Below are positions 25,899 through 33,421 of a DNA stretch of 37,500 nt, piece after piece. Source of the DNA: an uncultured Pelagibacteraceae bacterium. Lineage in GTDB: Bacteria; Pseudomonadota; Alphaproteobacteria; Pelagibacterales; Pelagibacteraceae. Numbering within the stretch: position 1 is the stretch's first letter; each line of letters starts with the position of its first letter. Where the stretch lies: positions 1-37,500 of the forward strand of contig CACMYJ010000001.1 in assembly GCA_902617895.1 (NCBI GenBank). The letters run 5' to 3'. The notes beneath the pieces are model-generated. The model ran no database searches, was not told the origin of the DNA, and was given only the letters and a program-made list of their open reading frames with translations. The translations under genes were made by a program, and so were the position numbers.

Positions 25899-26985
25899 TT
25901 ATAGTTTTAGTTACATATTTAATCTGATTAATTGATAAATATTCTGCTATAGGTAAACTTAAAATTTGTTTTGATAGCGCTTCTGTATTAATCAAATTAT
26001 TAAATTTTTTATTTTTAAAAACATTCATTTCATGAATTGGTTTAGGGTAATGTATTTTGGTATCAATGCCTTTTTTTAATAGGTATTTTTTTAAAGCATC
26101 TCTTTGACTGCAGATTATGATATAAGTATGATATGTTGATCTTGTATTTATTGACTCTTTGATATGGATCACTTTTTTTGAGATATTTTTTTGATAATAT
26201 TTTGCAAATTTTCTTCTTATTTTAATAGTTTTCTCTAATTCTTCTAATTTCAAATTTAAAAATGTAGCCTGTAAAGTGTCTAGTCTCATATTGTGACTAA
26301 AGAAATCACAATCATCTCTATTTGGATGCCCATGATTTCTAGCTTTTAACAACCATTTATAATTTTTTCTATTATTTAAGACTATTGCCCCACCATCTCC
26401 TAATGCAGCAAGATTTTTTAAAGGATGAAAACTAAAACATCCAAAATCTCCTATAGATCCAACTTTTTTGTTATTTATTATTGAGCCTGCAGCTTGAGAA
26501 CAATCTTCAATTAGATATATTTTTTGAGGTAGTTTTGATTTTTTAATAATATTTTTAATTTTACCAATATTTGCGGGTCTTCCTGTAAGATGAACAACTA
26601 TTATAGCTCTAGTATTTTTATTTAGGTTTTTTAAAATAAGATCTTCATTAATATTTAAGTCGTTTCTAATATCTACAAATTTTATTTTTCCACCAGCTAA
26701 ATTAATACAAGAGGCTGATGCTAAGTAACTTTGAGAAACAGTTAAAACTTCATCGCTTTTTTTTAGGCCTATAGCTTTAAGAGATAAATATAACGCATCT
26801 GTTCCACTGCCAACTCCTACACAAAAATTTGATCCGATATATTTTTTAAATTTATTTTCAAAAATTTCTAATTCTTTTCCAAGAATATAATTCCCAGAAT
26901 TTAAAACTTTAAGAAAATTTTTTGTAATTTTTTTTTTTAATGGTTGATTTTGTTTTACCAAATCTACGTAGGGGACTTTAATCAT
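25876..26985 (-). CDS. DegT/DnrJ/EryC1/StrS-family sugar aminotransferase (PLP)
   Basis: The 369-residue PLP enzyme has the family layout: VPYVDLVKQNQP at the start, GNYILGKELEIFE, GVGSGTDALYLSLKAIG (57-73), LIEDCSQAAGS (158-168) and the PLP lysine in FSFHPLKNLAALGDGG (Lys190), followed by HGHPNRDDC and a C-terminal KIHYPKPIHEM. These enzymes transaminate keto sugars on nucleotide carriers, or secondary alcohols in related pathways. Flanked by SDRs that may generate the keto sugar, it probably installs an amino group on a nucleotide sugar. It overlaps its upstream SDR by 4 bp (ATGA). The exact product is not deducible. Confidence 0.92.
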   Translation of the reverse strand: MIKVPYVDLVKQNQPLKKKITKNFLKVLNSGNYILGKELEIFENKFKKYIGSNFCVGVGSGTDALYLSLKAIGLKKSDEVLTVSQSYLASASCINLAGGKIKFVDIRNDLNINEDLILKNLNKNTRAIIVVHLTGRPANIGKIKNIIKKSKLPQKIYLIEDCSQAAGSIINNKKVGSIGDFGCFSFHPLKNLAALGDGGAIVLNNRKNYKWLLKARNHGHPNRDDCDFFSHNMRLDTLQATFLNLKLEELEKTIKIRRKFAKYYQKNISKKVIHIKESINTRSTYHTYIIICSQRDALKKYLLKKGIDTKIHYPKPIHEMNVFKNKKFNNLINTEALSKQILSLPIAEYLSINQIKYVTKTINEFYEKK

Positions 26986-27965
26986 TTAATATTTAGATAA
27001 TTCATTTGTTTAATATTATAATATTTGATATCTTCCATTGAATTTGTTAATTTTTTATTTTCAAAGGCTTCTATTAAATCTTCAACAGCATCTTCTATAT
27101 TTTTTTTTGGTAAAAAATTTAATTCTCTTTTAATTTTTGACGAGTCAATATGGTATGACCTTAGGTCATCTGTTTCTTCAAAAATTATTTGAATTTTTTT
27201 GTTTCTTTTTTCAAAACAATCTTGAACAATTTTTGCAATATCTTGAACTTTATGATTTTCAAATCCTACATTATAAACAGGGTCACTCAATGATTTCGTA
27301 TCAATATTTAATAAATCCAGGTAAACTTGCACCATGTCCTTTATGTGGATATTAGGTCGTAATTGACTTCCTCCAAATATTCTTATTTTTTTGTTATTAA
27401 ATGCATGATTTACAAAAATATTTACTATTAAATCCAATCTTTGTCTTGGCGAATATCCACAAACTGTAGCTGGTCTAATTACTACTGTTTCAAATTCATC
27501 AGATCTATACCTCAATAATACTTGTTCACATAATACTTTAAATTTAGAATAGTCTGTAAGTGGCTCTAATGATTTATCTTCAGTAACATTTTTTTCATTT
27601 TTTACTCCATAAACACTTGAAGATGATGCATATATAAATTTTTTCACCGAATTTTTTTTTGCAATTTCTACCAATGGCTCAAAACAATCAAAATTTATTG
27701 ACTTACCAAGTGCAGGGTTTAGTTCAAAACTTGGGTCATTAGAAATACAGGCCAAATGAACTATGCAATCTTGGTTTTGAACGTATTTCTCCAAATTTTC
27801 TAAATCTCTTATATCTCCTTTAATTGATCTTAAGTTTTTGTTACGATTAAATTGTTCCCCATACATCATTAAATCATAAGAAGTAACATTGTGACCTAAA
27901 TCTAGAAGCTCATTCACTAATACTGTGCCGACATATCCAGCACCACCAATTACCAAAACATTCAT
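26982..27965 (-). CDS. NAD-dependent epimerase/dehydratase (extended SDR)
   Basis: The 327-residue extended SDR has IGGAGYVGTVLVNELL, LACISNDPSFELNP, YASSSSVYG, the catalytic DYSKFK (Tyr-x3-Lys), RPATVCGYSPRQRLD and RPNIHIKD, with a C-terminal LNFLPKKNIEDAV. It belongs to a group often annotated as nucleoside-diphosphate-sugar epimerase in O-antigen and heptose clusters. It directly abuts the upstream methyltransferase (no gap) and overlaps the DegT gene by 4 bp. A role in making the keto-sugar substrate of the aminotransferase is a reasonable guess. Confidence 0.86.
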   Translation of the reverse strand: MNVLVIGGAGYVGTVLVNELLDLGHNVTSYDLMMYGEQFNRNKNLRSIKGDIRDLENLEKYVQNQDCIVHLACISNDPSFELNPALGKSINFDCFEPLVEIAKKNSVKKFIYASSSSVYGVKNEKNVTEDKSLEPLTDYSKFKVLCEQVLLRYRSDEFETVVIRPATVCGYSPRQRLDLIVNIFVNHAFNNKKIRIFGGSQLRPNIHIKDMVQVYLDLLNIDTKSLSDPVYNVGFENHKVQDIAKIVQDCFEKRNKKIQIIFEETDDLRSYHIDSSKIKRELNFLPKKNIEDAVEDLIEAFENKKLTNSMEDIKYYNIKQMNYLNIK

Positions 27966-28667
27966 TTATACTAGCTCCTTAAATGATACTTTGCCTTTAA
28001 ACTTATTCTTTTTTAAAAATTCAATCCATTCTGTTTTGGTCATTATACTTTTGTGAGTAATATCCCAATTTTTAAAATTTTGTTTGTATTTTTTCATACT
28101 TGGTACTTGAATAATAAAATAAATTTTTTTGCTATCATTAGATATAGCATTAATGTTCACAATCAATTGTTTAATTTCCTTTTTGCTTAAATGAGGCAAC
28201 ACCTCTTTACAAATAATAAAATCAAAATAATTGTCTCTAAAAAACTTTTTTTTTGCTAGATTTTTCAAAATTATTTTATTTCTAACAGTCTCTAGGCTTG
28301 TCTTTATTGCATAATTGCTTATGTCAACTCCATACACATTCATTTTTTTTTTCTGGAATTCATATAAAATAAACCCTTTAGCGCATCCTATTTCTAAAAC
28401 TTTTGAATTTGATTTTATTTTAAAATAATTTAAAATTTTTGATATTGGTTCTTTAAATCGATTGTCTTTTACATAATTTCCATAACCAATTCCAATTTTT
28501 GAATTATCGAAATAATTTAAACCAAATTTTTTATAATCATTCATTATTTTTTTTGAATGAACTTTTAAAGGGTTTAATTTACTTACTATTTTTCTATGCT
28601 TTAGTCTAAGTTTATTTTTTTGTATATTTTTTTTATTTTCTGATATAAAAAAATTTTGTATTTGCAT
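27966..28667 (-). CDS. Class I SAM-dependent methyltransferase
   Basis: The 233-residue protein has the SAM-binding motif SNSKVLEIGCAKGFILYEF (starting near residue 86) and NVYGVDISNYAI, followed by YFDFIICKEVLPHLSKKEI (motif II region). The first 60 residues are basic and lack a recognised domain. It probably methylates a sugar or an intermediate of the surface glycan, judging by its position between an SDR and a second methyltransferase. The target atom cannot be inferred. It starts with ATG at 28667, 11 bp after the stop of the upstream methyltransferase gene. Confidence 0.82.
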   Translation of the reverse strand: MQIQNFFISENKKNIQKNKLRLKHRKIVSKLNPLKVHSKKIMNDYKKFGLNYFDNSKIGIGYGNYVKDNRFKEPISKILNYFKIKSNSKVLEIGCAKGFILYEFQKKKMNVYGVDISNYAIKTSLETVRNKIILKNLAKKKFFRDNYFDFIICKEVLPHLSKKEIKQLIVNINAISNDSKKIYFIIQVPSMKKYKQNFKNWDITHKSIMTKTEWIEFLKKNKFKGKVSFKELV

Positions 28668-28678
28668 TTTAATTAAAC

Positions 28679-29407
28679 TTATTTTTTATTAGTACAAATT
28701 GAGATAAAATAAGGTGAAATTTTTTCATAACCTGTATGTAGTACTTCATCTGTCATTGAGAAGATAAATGTATTTTTGAAATGTTTTTTTAAAAATTTTT
28801 TAAAATCATCATAATTTTTGCAATTTATATGAGCTTTTTTATTTTCTATTGATGTATATTTTTGGAAGAAGAGAGTCGGCATTCCAATTATAGCTGTTCC
28901 AGATTTGTTTAAATTTCTTTTTATTGAATTAATAAATAGATTTTCTTGTTTTGGTGAAATGTGTTCAAGGACATCTAGGGAATATATAAAATCATATTTT
29001 TTTTTTGCTCTTAGAGTTAAAATATCTTGAAAATAAAAAGTTATATTTTTAAAACTTTTAATAAATTTTTTACCCTCTAAAAAAGATGGCACAAAAAAAT
29101 CATACAAATCTAATTTCTTTGCATTTATAGAAACTATTGGTGACCCAAAACCTTCTCCTGCACCAAATTCTGCAACCATAGAATTTTGATCAATCATTTT
29201 TGAAACAAATTTATATCTAGAAAATAAGAATGAGAAGTACTTTGGATCTTTTTGAAATATTACTGAGGCATTTTTTGGAAAAATGATATTTTTATTATTA
29301 TAGTTTTTATAGGTTTTACCCTCAAAAACAGCTTTGTAACTTAATCTAGCGGATTTGCTGGAAGTACCTTTTGCAAATCTTTTTCCAATTTTAATCTTTT
29401 CTTTCAT
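28679..29407 (-). CDS. Class I SAM-dependent methyltransferase
   Basis: The 242-residue protein carries MVAEFGAGEGFGSPIVS near 77-93 (motif I, with the acidic residue at the end of the first strand), YDFIYSLDVLEHISPKQENLFI (motif II region) and IIGMPTLFFQ. It is not closely similar to the neighbouring methyltransferase at 27966-28667 and probably acts on a different position. The N-terminus, KIGKRFAKGTSSKSARLSY, is basic. It lies 4 bp downstream of a putative glycosyltransferase gene, so it may modify a glycan or nucleotide sugar. Confidence 0.82.
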   Translation of the reverse strand: MKEKIKIGKRFAKGTSSKSARLSYKAVFEGKTYKNYNNKNIIFPKNASVIFQKDPKYFSFLFSRYKFVSKMIDQNSMVAEFGAGEGFGSPIVSINAKKLDLYDFFVPSFLEGKKFIKSFKNITFYFQDILTLRAKKKYDFIYSLDVLEHISPKQENLFINSIKRNLNKSGTAIIGMPTLFFQKYTSIENKKAHINCKNYDDFKKFLKKHFKNTFIFSMTDEVLHTGYEKISPYFISICTNKK

Positions 29408-29411
29408 TAAA

Positions 29412-30632
29412 TTATAAATCTAAAACTTTTGTTTTTGTATAGTGTATCATTAAATCATTATCAAATTTTGTTTTAAGAAATTTTGGTTTAAACACAGCAT
29501 TATAAATTTGTTCATCAGTGTTTTCTTTTAATAAATAACCTTTTTCCCTATCTACTTTTCCTAGTCTAAGTAGTCTATGATTTTGTTTTTCGTAAATATC
29601 TTTAACATTGAGTAACTTTTTTTTATAGATTACATTTTTCATTAATATCCGGTCTTTTGAACAATGAGTACCTAAATAAAATGGAAATGAATCAACAATA
29701 ATAGTTGTGGTTTTTCCATTAGAGTTTGAAGTCAAACAGGCTCCAGAATGTTGCGTTATTAAATAGTCGCTGTATAACAAAAAATATAAATTCAGAACTT
29801 TAAAAGGTATTTCTCCAAATAATTTTTTATCTTTTAGGTCTATACACTTATTCTTATTAATGAAACTCTGACTAAAATCTCCGGTTAATACAATATTGGA
29901 TTTATTTTTTTTAAGTTTATTTATTAATTTAATATATTTTCTTTCATTTCCACCATCTCTAATTTTATCATAATACTCATCTGATCTATTTCTTCTCAAT
30001 AAAATTGTATAAGTTTTGTTTTTGGAAAAGTTTTTATAAACTCTGTTTAATTTTTTTAAGATTTGACTTTTGTACTTAATTGGTAGATCAGGTTTTTTTC
30101 CTATATTCGATCTAATGATGTTGGTAACACCTGTTAAACTATTATATGTAACAATACTATTAGATTTATTACTAAAATGTTTTAAATTAATTTTATTTAG
30201 TCTTTTAATTTCATATAATTTCAAGTGTTCAAGTAGAATGTATTTTTTTTGTTTAAAAAAATTAATAAAATTTAAAATTAAATAAATTAGACTGAGATAG
30301 TAAGATTTTGCTATATTAGAAGGATGTTTTTTGGGAAAAAAAATACTATCAAATTTATATTGCTCAAGATTAACATAGCATTCACTTAAATATTCATTAT
30401 TTCTAGGATGATTAATTTCTATTAAGGATATTTTATTATTGTAATGAGTCCTTGATGCAATATCATAAGCAATAATTTGATGACCAAAGCTCCATGTAAA
30501 AAAAGGGAAAATAACATTATTATTTAATAATTTTTTATTGGAAATAAAAAAAATTAATACAGAAAATAAATGTAAGGGAGTAAGTAAATAAATAAATAAT
30601 TTATGTATAATTCTTAAAGTTTTAGATAACAT
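29412..30632 (-). CDS. Putative glycosyltransferase (TIGR04372-like), N-terminally anchored
   Basis: The 406-residue protein begins with a hydrophobic segment (about 8-30, KLFIYLLTPLHLFSVLIFFI), probably a membrane anchor. The central region TYTILLRRNRSDEYYDKIRDG..ERKYIKLINKLKK..SNIVLTGD recalls the TIGR04372 family of putative glycosyltransferases, in which an Arg-rich strand is followed by an RN..Y segment and an (R)xGD strand. A later LNLYFLLYSDYLITQHSGACLTSNSNGK fits the second GT-B half. The assignment rests on pattern memory and was not tested by search. It overlaps the upstream FAD oxidoreductase gene by 11 bp. Confidence 0.55.
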   Translation of the reverse strand: MLSKTLRIIHKLFIYLLTPLHLFSVLIFFISNKKLLNNNVIFPFFTWSFGHQIIAYDIASRTHYNNKISLIEINHPRNNEYLSECYVNLEQYKFDSIFFPKKHPSNIAKSYYLSLIYLILNFINFFKQKKYILLEHLKLYEIKRLNKINLKHFSNKSNSIVTYNSLTGVTNIIRSNIGKKPDLPIKYKSQILKKLNRVYKNFSKNKTYTILLRRNRSDEYYDKIRDGGNERKYIKLINKLKKNKSNIVLTGDFSQSFINKNKCIDLKDKKLFGEIPFKVLNLYFLLYSDYLITQHSGACLTSNSNGKTTTIIVDSFPFYLGTHCSKDRILMKNVIYKKKLLNVKDIYEKQNHRLLRLGKVDREKGYLLKENTDEQIYNAVFKPKFLKTKFDNDLMIHYTKTKVLDL

Positions 30633-31998
30633 TTAATATTTCAGGATGAACACCAAAATTTTTCGACAATTTATACTTTTTAATTATTTTTTTATGCATC
30701 AAATTTGCCTCTCTAAATAGTTCCTTCCTTAAAGTTTTTTCATTTTTATTTGTTTCTTTGTGCTCTAACAGTCCTGCTAGTTTATTCTCTATATATGCAT
30801 TAATTGCAAATTCCTTATTTATATAAGATATTGGCTTTCTTTCTGGTTCCCAGCCAATGAAAGTATTTAGTTCAATATTGTCATTTTTCTCCTTAAACCA
30901 ACTAATGATTGTTTTAATTATTTCAGTGCAATAAGTTAAACCATCTCTTTTTGTGCCGCTAACAATAAATATATTTTTATGTTTTTTTAAAGTTCCAATT
31001 AGAGGTTTTCCATCAAAGCTCATTGGCCTAAATCCGATATTTACTTTTACTCTGCCTTTGCCAAAACTATTAATAAATTCTTTCTTCGATGTGCTAAGTA
31101 AATATTCTAAAGTTGCTGCTCTTGGTTCAAAAATCGGTGTTTTAGATATGAAACTGCCTGCTCCAATATAAAAATTATGATCAAGTCTTGGGACATAGTG
31201 TACCCCACAAGTGCTTCCTCTATTTGGAGTTCTAATTACTGTACGTTTAGGCAATTTTATATCTTTTTTATTCGAATTAATACTAAAGGCTGTACCGATG
31301 CCATAAAAAGTATCCTGAATATCTGAACCTAAGTCTCCTAATATTTCATGAACATAGGACCCAGCGGCTAACAATACTTTTTTAGTAAAGATTTTTTTTT
31401 TAGAACTTAATAAAAGTTGATAGTTTTTTTTAACTTTAGAAATTTTTAAACACTTTTCACCAAAAACATTTACATTTTTAGAAGAAGGTATCTCTTTGTC
31501 TAATATTTTAAAAAGAGCCTTTGTATCAATCGCTCCCTCTCCTTTTATTGAAATAGTTTTTGCGGGAAATTTTAATTTTTTTCTAAATAATTTATTTTTT
31601 TTATCTCCTTTTAATTCCCTATTAAATTTATTTACATAATATGAAATCCTTTTAAAGCACTTCTTCTCTAATGTGGTTGCATTTTTTGAGAGATAAACAA
31701 TAGTATCATCTGCTGTTTTTATATTTTTAAAAATTTTATATTTTTTTATTAATTTATCCCAGCTTTTTTGAGCTGCTATTCCTAGAAGAATTTTACGTTC
31801 TTGATAATTGTCCTTTATAATTCCATAGTCAACTTCTGCCAATACATTTAACATTGCACCAGCTGCCACAGATGCAGATCCTTCTCTTCCAGGAGGAGAT
31901 ATAAAGGCAATTTTTTTATTCTTAAATTCTTTTGAAACCTGAAAAGCTGACATTGTGCCAACAATACCATTTCCAATAATCGTGATATCAAAAACCAT
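30622..31998 (-). CDS. FAD-dependent oxidoreductase (DAO/glycine oxidase-like)
   Basis: The 458-residue protein has the FAD ADP-binding motif GNGIVG (9-14), a segment GREGSASVAAGAMLNVLAE typical of DAO-family flavoproteins near the isoalloxazine, KVLLAAGSYVHEIL, IGFRPMSFDGKPLIG (the conserved GxRPxxxDGxPxIG block) and IFIVSGTKRDGLTYC. DAO enzymes oxidise amino acids, amines or hydroxyacids. Its position at the head of the glycan array is unusual; it might oxidise a sugar-linked amine or alcohol, or be unrelated to glycan synthesis. It starts with ATG at 31998 after a 200-bp spacer that probably holds the array's promoter. Length is slightly above the family's usual 370-430. Confidence 0.82.
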   Translation of the reverse strand: MVFDITIIGNGIVGTMSAFQVSKEFKNKKIAFISPPGREGSASVAAGAMLNVLAEVDYGIIKDNYQERKILLGIAAQKSWDKLIKKYKIFKNIKTADDTIVYLSKNATTLEKKCFKRISYYVNKFNRELKGDKKNKLFRKKLKFPAKTISIKGEGAIDTKALFKILDKEIPSSKNVNVFGEKCLKISKVKKNYQLLLSSKKKIFTKKVLLAAGSYVHEILGDLGSDIQDTFYGIGTAFSINSNKKDIKLPKRTVIRTPNRGSTCGVHYVPRLDHNFYIGAGSFISKTPIFEPRAATLEYLLSTSKKEFINSFGKGRVKVNIGFRPMSFDGKPLIGTLKKHKNIFIVSGTKRDGLTYCTEIIKTIISWFKEKNDNIELNTFIGWEPERKPISYINKEFAINAYIENKLAGLLEHKETNKNEKTLRKELFREANLMHKKIIKKYKLSKNFGVHPEILNVI

Positions 31999-32198
31999 TA
32001 ATTAAAGATTACTCTATTGTTAACATTTATAATTGATATAGACCAAAATTAAGAAAAATCATATAACTTTTATTCTTAAAAAAACAAGTTACAACCTTAT
32101 TCCGATAGGATTTGAAACAAAATTAGAAAAAGTTTTAAAAAATCAAAGTAAATAAAATCTCTCAACAAAAACATTTTTAAAGAAAATATTTACTCGAA
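31999..32198. other. 200-bp spacer upstream of the minus-strand array
   Basis: This is the only large gap within the minus-strand genes. It must contain any promoter for the 27-gene array starting at 31998. A TATAAA-like box on the minus strand (plus-strand 32026-32031) is a possible -10, but no convincing -35 lies at the right distance. The plus strand carries a 37-codon open stretch (32042-32155), described separately. No hairpin followed by a T-run was found after the stop of the HddC-GmhB gene at 32199. Confidence 0.5.
32042..32155 (+). pseudogene. Possible remnant of a plus-strand gene (C-terminal fragment)
   Basis: A TAG-bounded plus-strand frame without an ATG reads as 37 residues with protein-like composition (for example TSYNLIPIGFETKLEKVLKN) and ends in TAA at 32153-32155. 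It has no good start codon and matches no family I recognise. It could be the tail of a gene lost by deletion or replaced during gene exchange, or just chance in AT-rich DNA. Confidence 0.2.
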
Positions 32199-33398
32199 TT
32201 AACAAAATTTGCTAATTATACTATATAAATTCTTATCGTTACTATAATGAAATTGTATTCCTGCTTTTTCTGCTGCAATTTTATCAGTAATTTGGTCACC
32301 AATAAATAAACAATTTTTTCTAAATAAATTCCAATCCCTCATGGCTTTAATTAACATTCCAGGTTTAGGTTTTCTAAATTTTGAAGCTTTATTATACTTA
32401 AGAACTTTTGCATTTTTAATAAAAGGACAATAATATATGTCATTTATGTATGCCTTATTGTTTTTAACCATATCAGTGCAAAATTTTAAATGAATTTCAT
32501 TTAGTTTTTTTTCTGAAATTAATCCTCTTCCGATTGCAGATTGATTTGTAATAATTATTACAAGTATTTTTTTATTATTTAAGTATTTAATTGCTGAGTA
32601 TACACCGGGTAAAATTTTAAATTGTTCTGCATTAGTTACATATCCATTTGATTTATTTATAACACCATCACGGTCTAAAAATACACATTTTTGATTTTTT
32701 TTATTGCTTTTGATTTTCAGACGATATGCACTCAGATTTTTTTTAGTTCCAATATCTATAAAATAATTATTAAAGAAATACCCACCAACTTGTTTTTTTA
32801 ATACCATTTGAGAGATAACTTCCTCTTCAAGTGACAAATATTTTTTTGGTATCCTTTTGATAATTTTTTTGTTGAATATGTAGACACCAGAATTCATAAG
32901 CCCTTTTTTTTTGTTAAAAGATACATTTTTAAATTTAGATATTTTTAAATTACTAAGCTTTTTGTTTGATAGATAATTGTTATTTTTAGTTAATGCCATT
33001 GAACATAAAAAGTTTTTTTTTAACAAAAGAAGACTTTTTTTGATAAAATTATTCAAATCAATATCGAAATAACTATCTCCATTTAGTAGCAGAAAGTTAG
33101 AGTTAATTAAATTTTTAAGTTGGCTCAAAGACCCACCTGTACCAAGAGGTTTTTTTTCAATTATTACTTTAATAGTTGAAAACAAAATTTTTTTATTATG
33201 ATATTTTTTTTTTATTAATTCACCCTTAAAACCTGCTAAAAGATAAATTTCTTTAAAGTAATAGCTACTTAATTTTTTTAAAATTAAATCTAAAAATGAA
33301 CAATTATTAATTTCAATTAGTGGCTTGGGTAATTTTTTGGTAAGATTTTTAAGCCTGGTCCCTCTTCCTCCAACTAAAATTACAGCTTGTTTAATCAT
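32199..33398 (-). CDS. Fused heptose-1-phosphate guanylyltransferase and heptose bisphosphate phosphatase (HddC-GmhB)
   Basis: The 399-residue protein joins two enzymes. Residues 1-230 form a nucleotidyltransferase: AVILVGGRGTRL (to residue 16), LPKPL (Lys25), EKKPLGTGGSL and LLNGDSYFDID. This matches HddC/GMP-type pyrophosphorylases. Residues 238-399 form a HAD phosphatase of the GmhB/HisB-N type: FLDRDGVIN (Asp242, Asp244), ITNQSAIGRG, FRKPKPGM and IGDQITD. The order of reactions fits: GmhB removes the 7-phosphate of heptose 1,7-bisphosphate, then HddC makes GDP-D-glycero-alpha-D-manno-heptose. The GmhB zinc loop is absent: only Cys324 of the Cys/His/Cys/Cys set is seen. The ATG at 33398 is 23 bp from the divergent start at 33422. 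Confidence 0.88.
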   Translation of the reverse strand: MIKQAVILVGGRGTRLKNLTKKLPKPLIEINNCSFLDLILKKLSSYYFKEIYLLAGFKGELIKKKYHNKKILFSTIKVIIEKKPLGTGGSLSQLKNLINSNFLLLNGDSYFDIDLNNFIKKSLLLLKKNFLCSMALTKNNNYLSNKKLSNLKISKFKNVSFNKKKGLMNSGVYIFNKKIIKRIPKKYLSLEEEVISQMVLKKQVGGYFFNNYFIDIGTKKNLSAYRLKIKSNKKNQKCVFLDRDGVINKSNGYVTNAEQFKILPGVYSAIKYLNNKKILVIIITNQSAIGRGLISEKKLNEIHLKFCTDMVKNNKAYINDIYYCPFIKNAKVLKYNKASKFRKPKPGMLIKAMRDWNLFRKNCLFIGDQITDKIAAEKAGIQFHYSNDKNLYSIISKFC

Positions 33399-33421
33399 AA
33401 AATACTATTTAATAATAATTA

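Noticed and set aside
32026..32031. TATAAA-like box upstream of the FAD oxidoreductase gene (minus strand).
   Set aside because: No convincing -35 at suitable spacing, and such hexamers are expected by chance in DNA this AT-rich.
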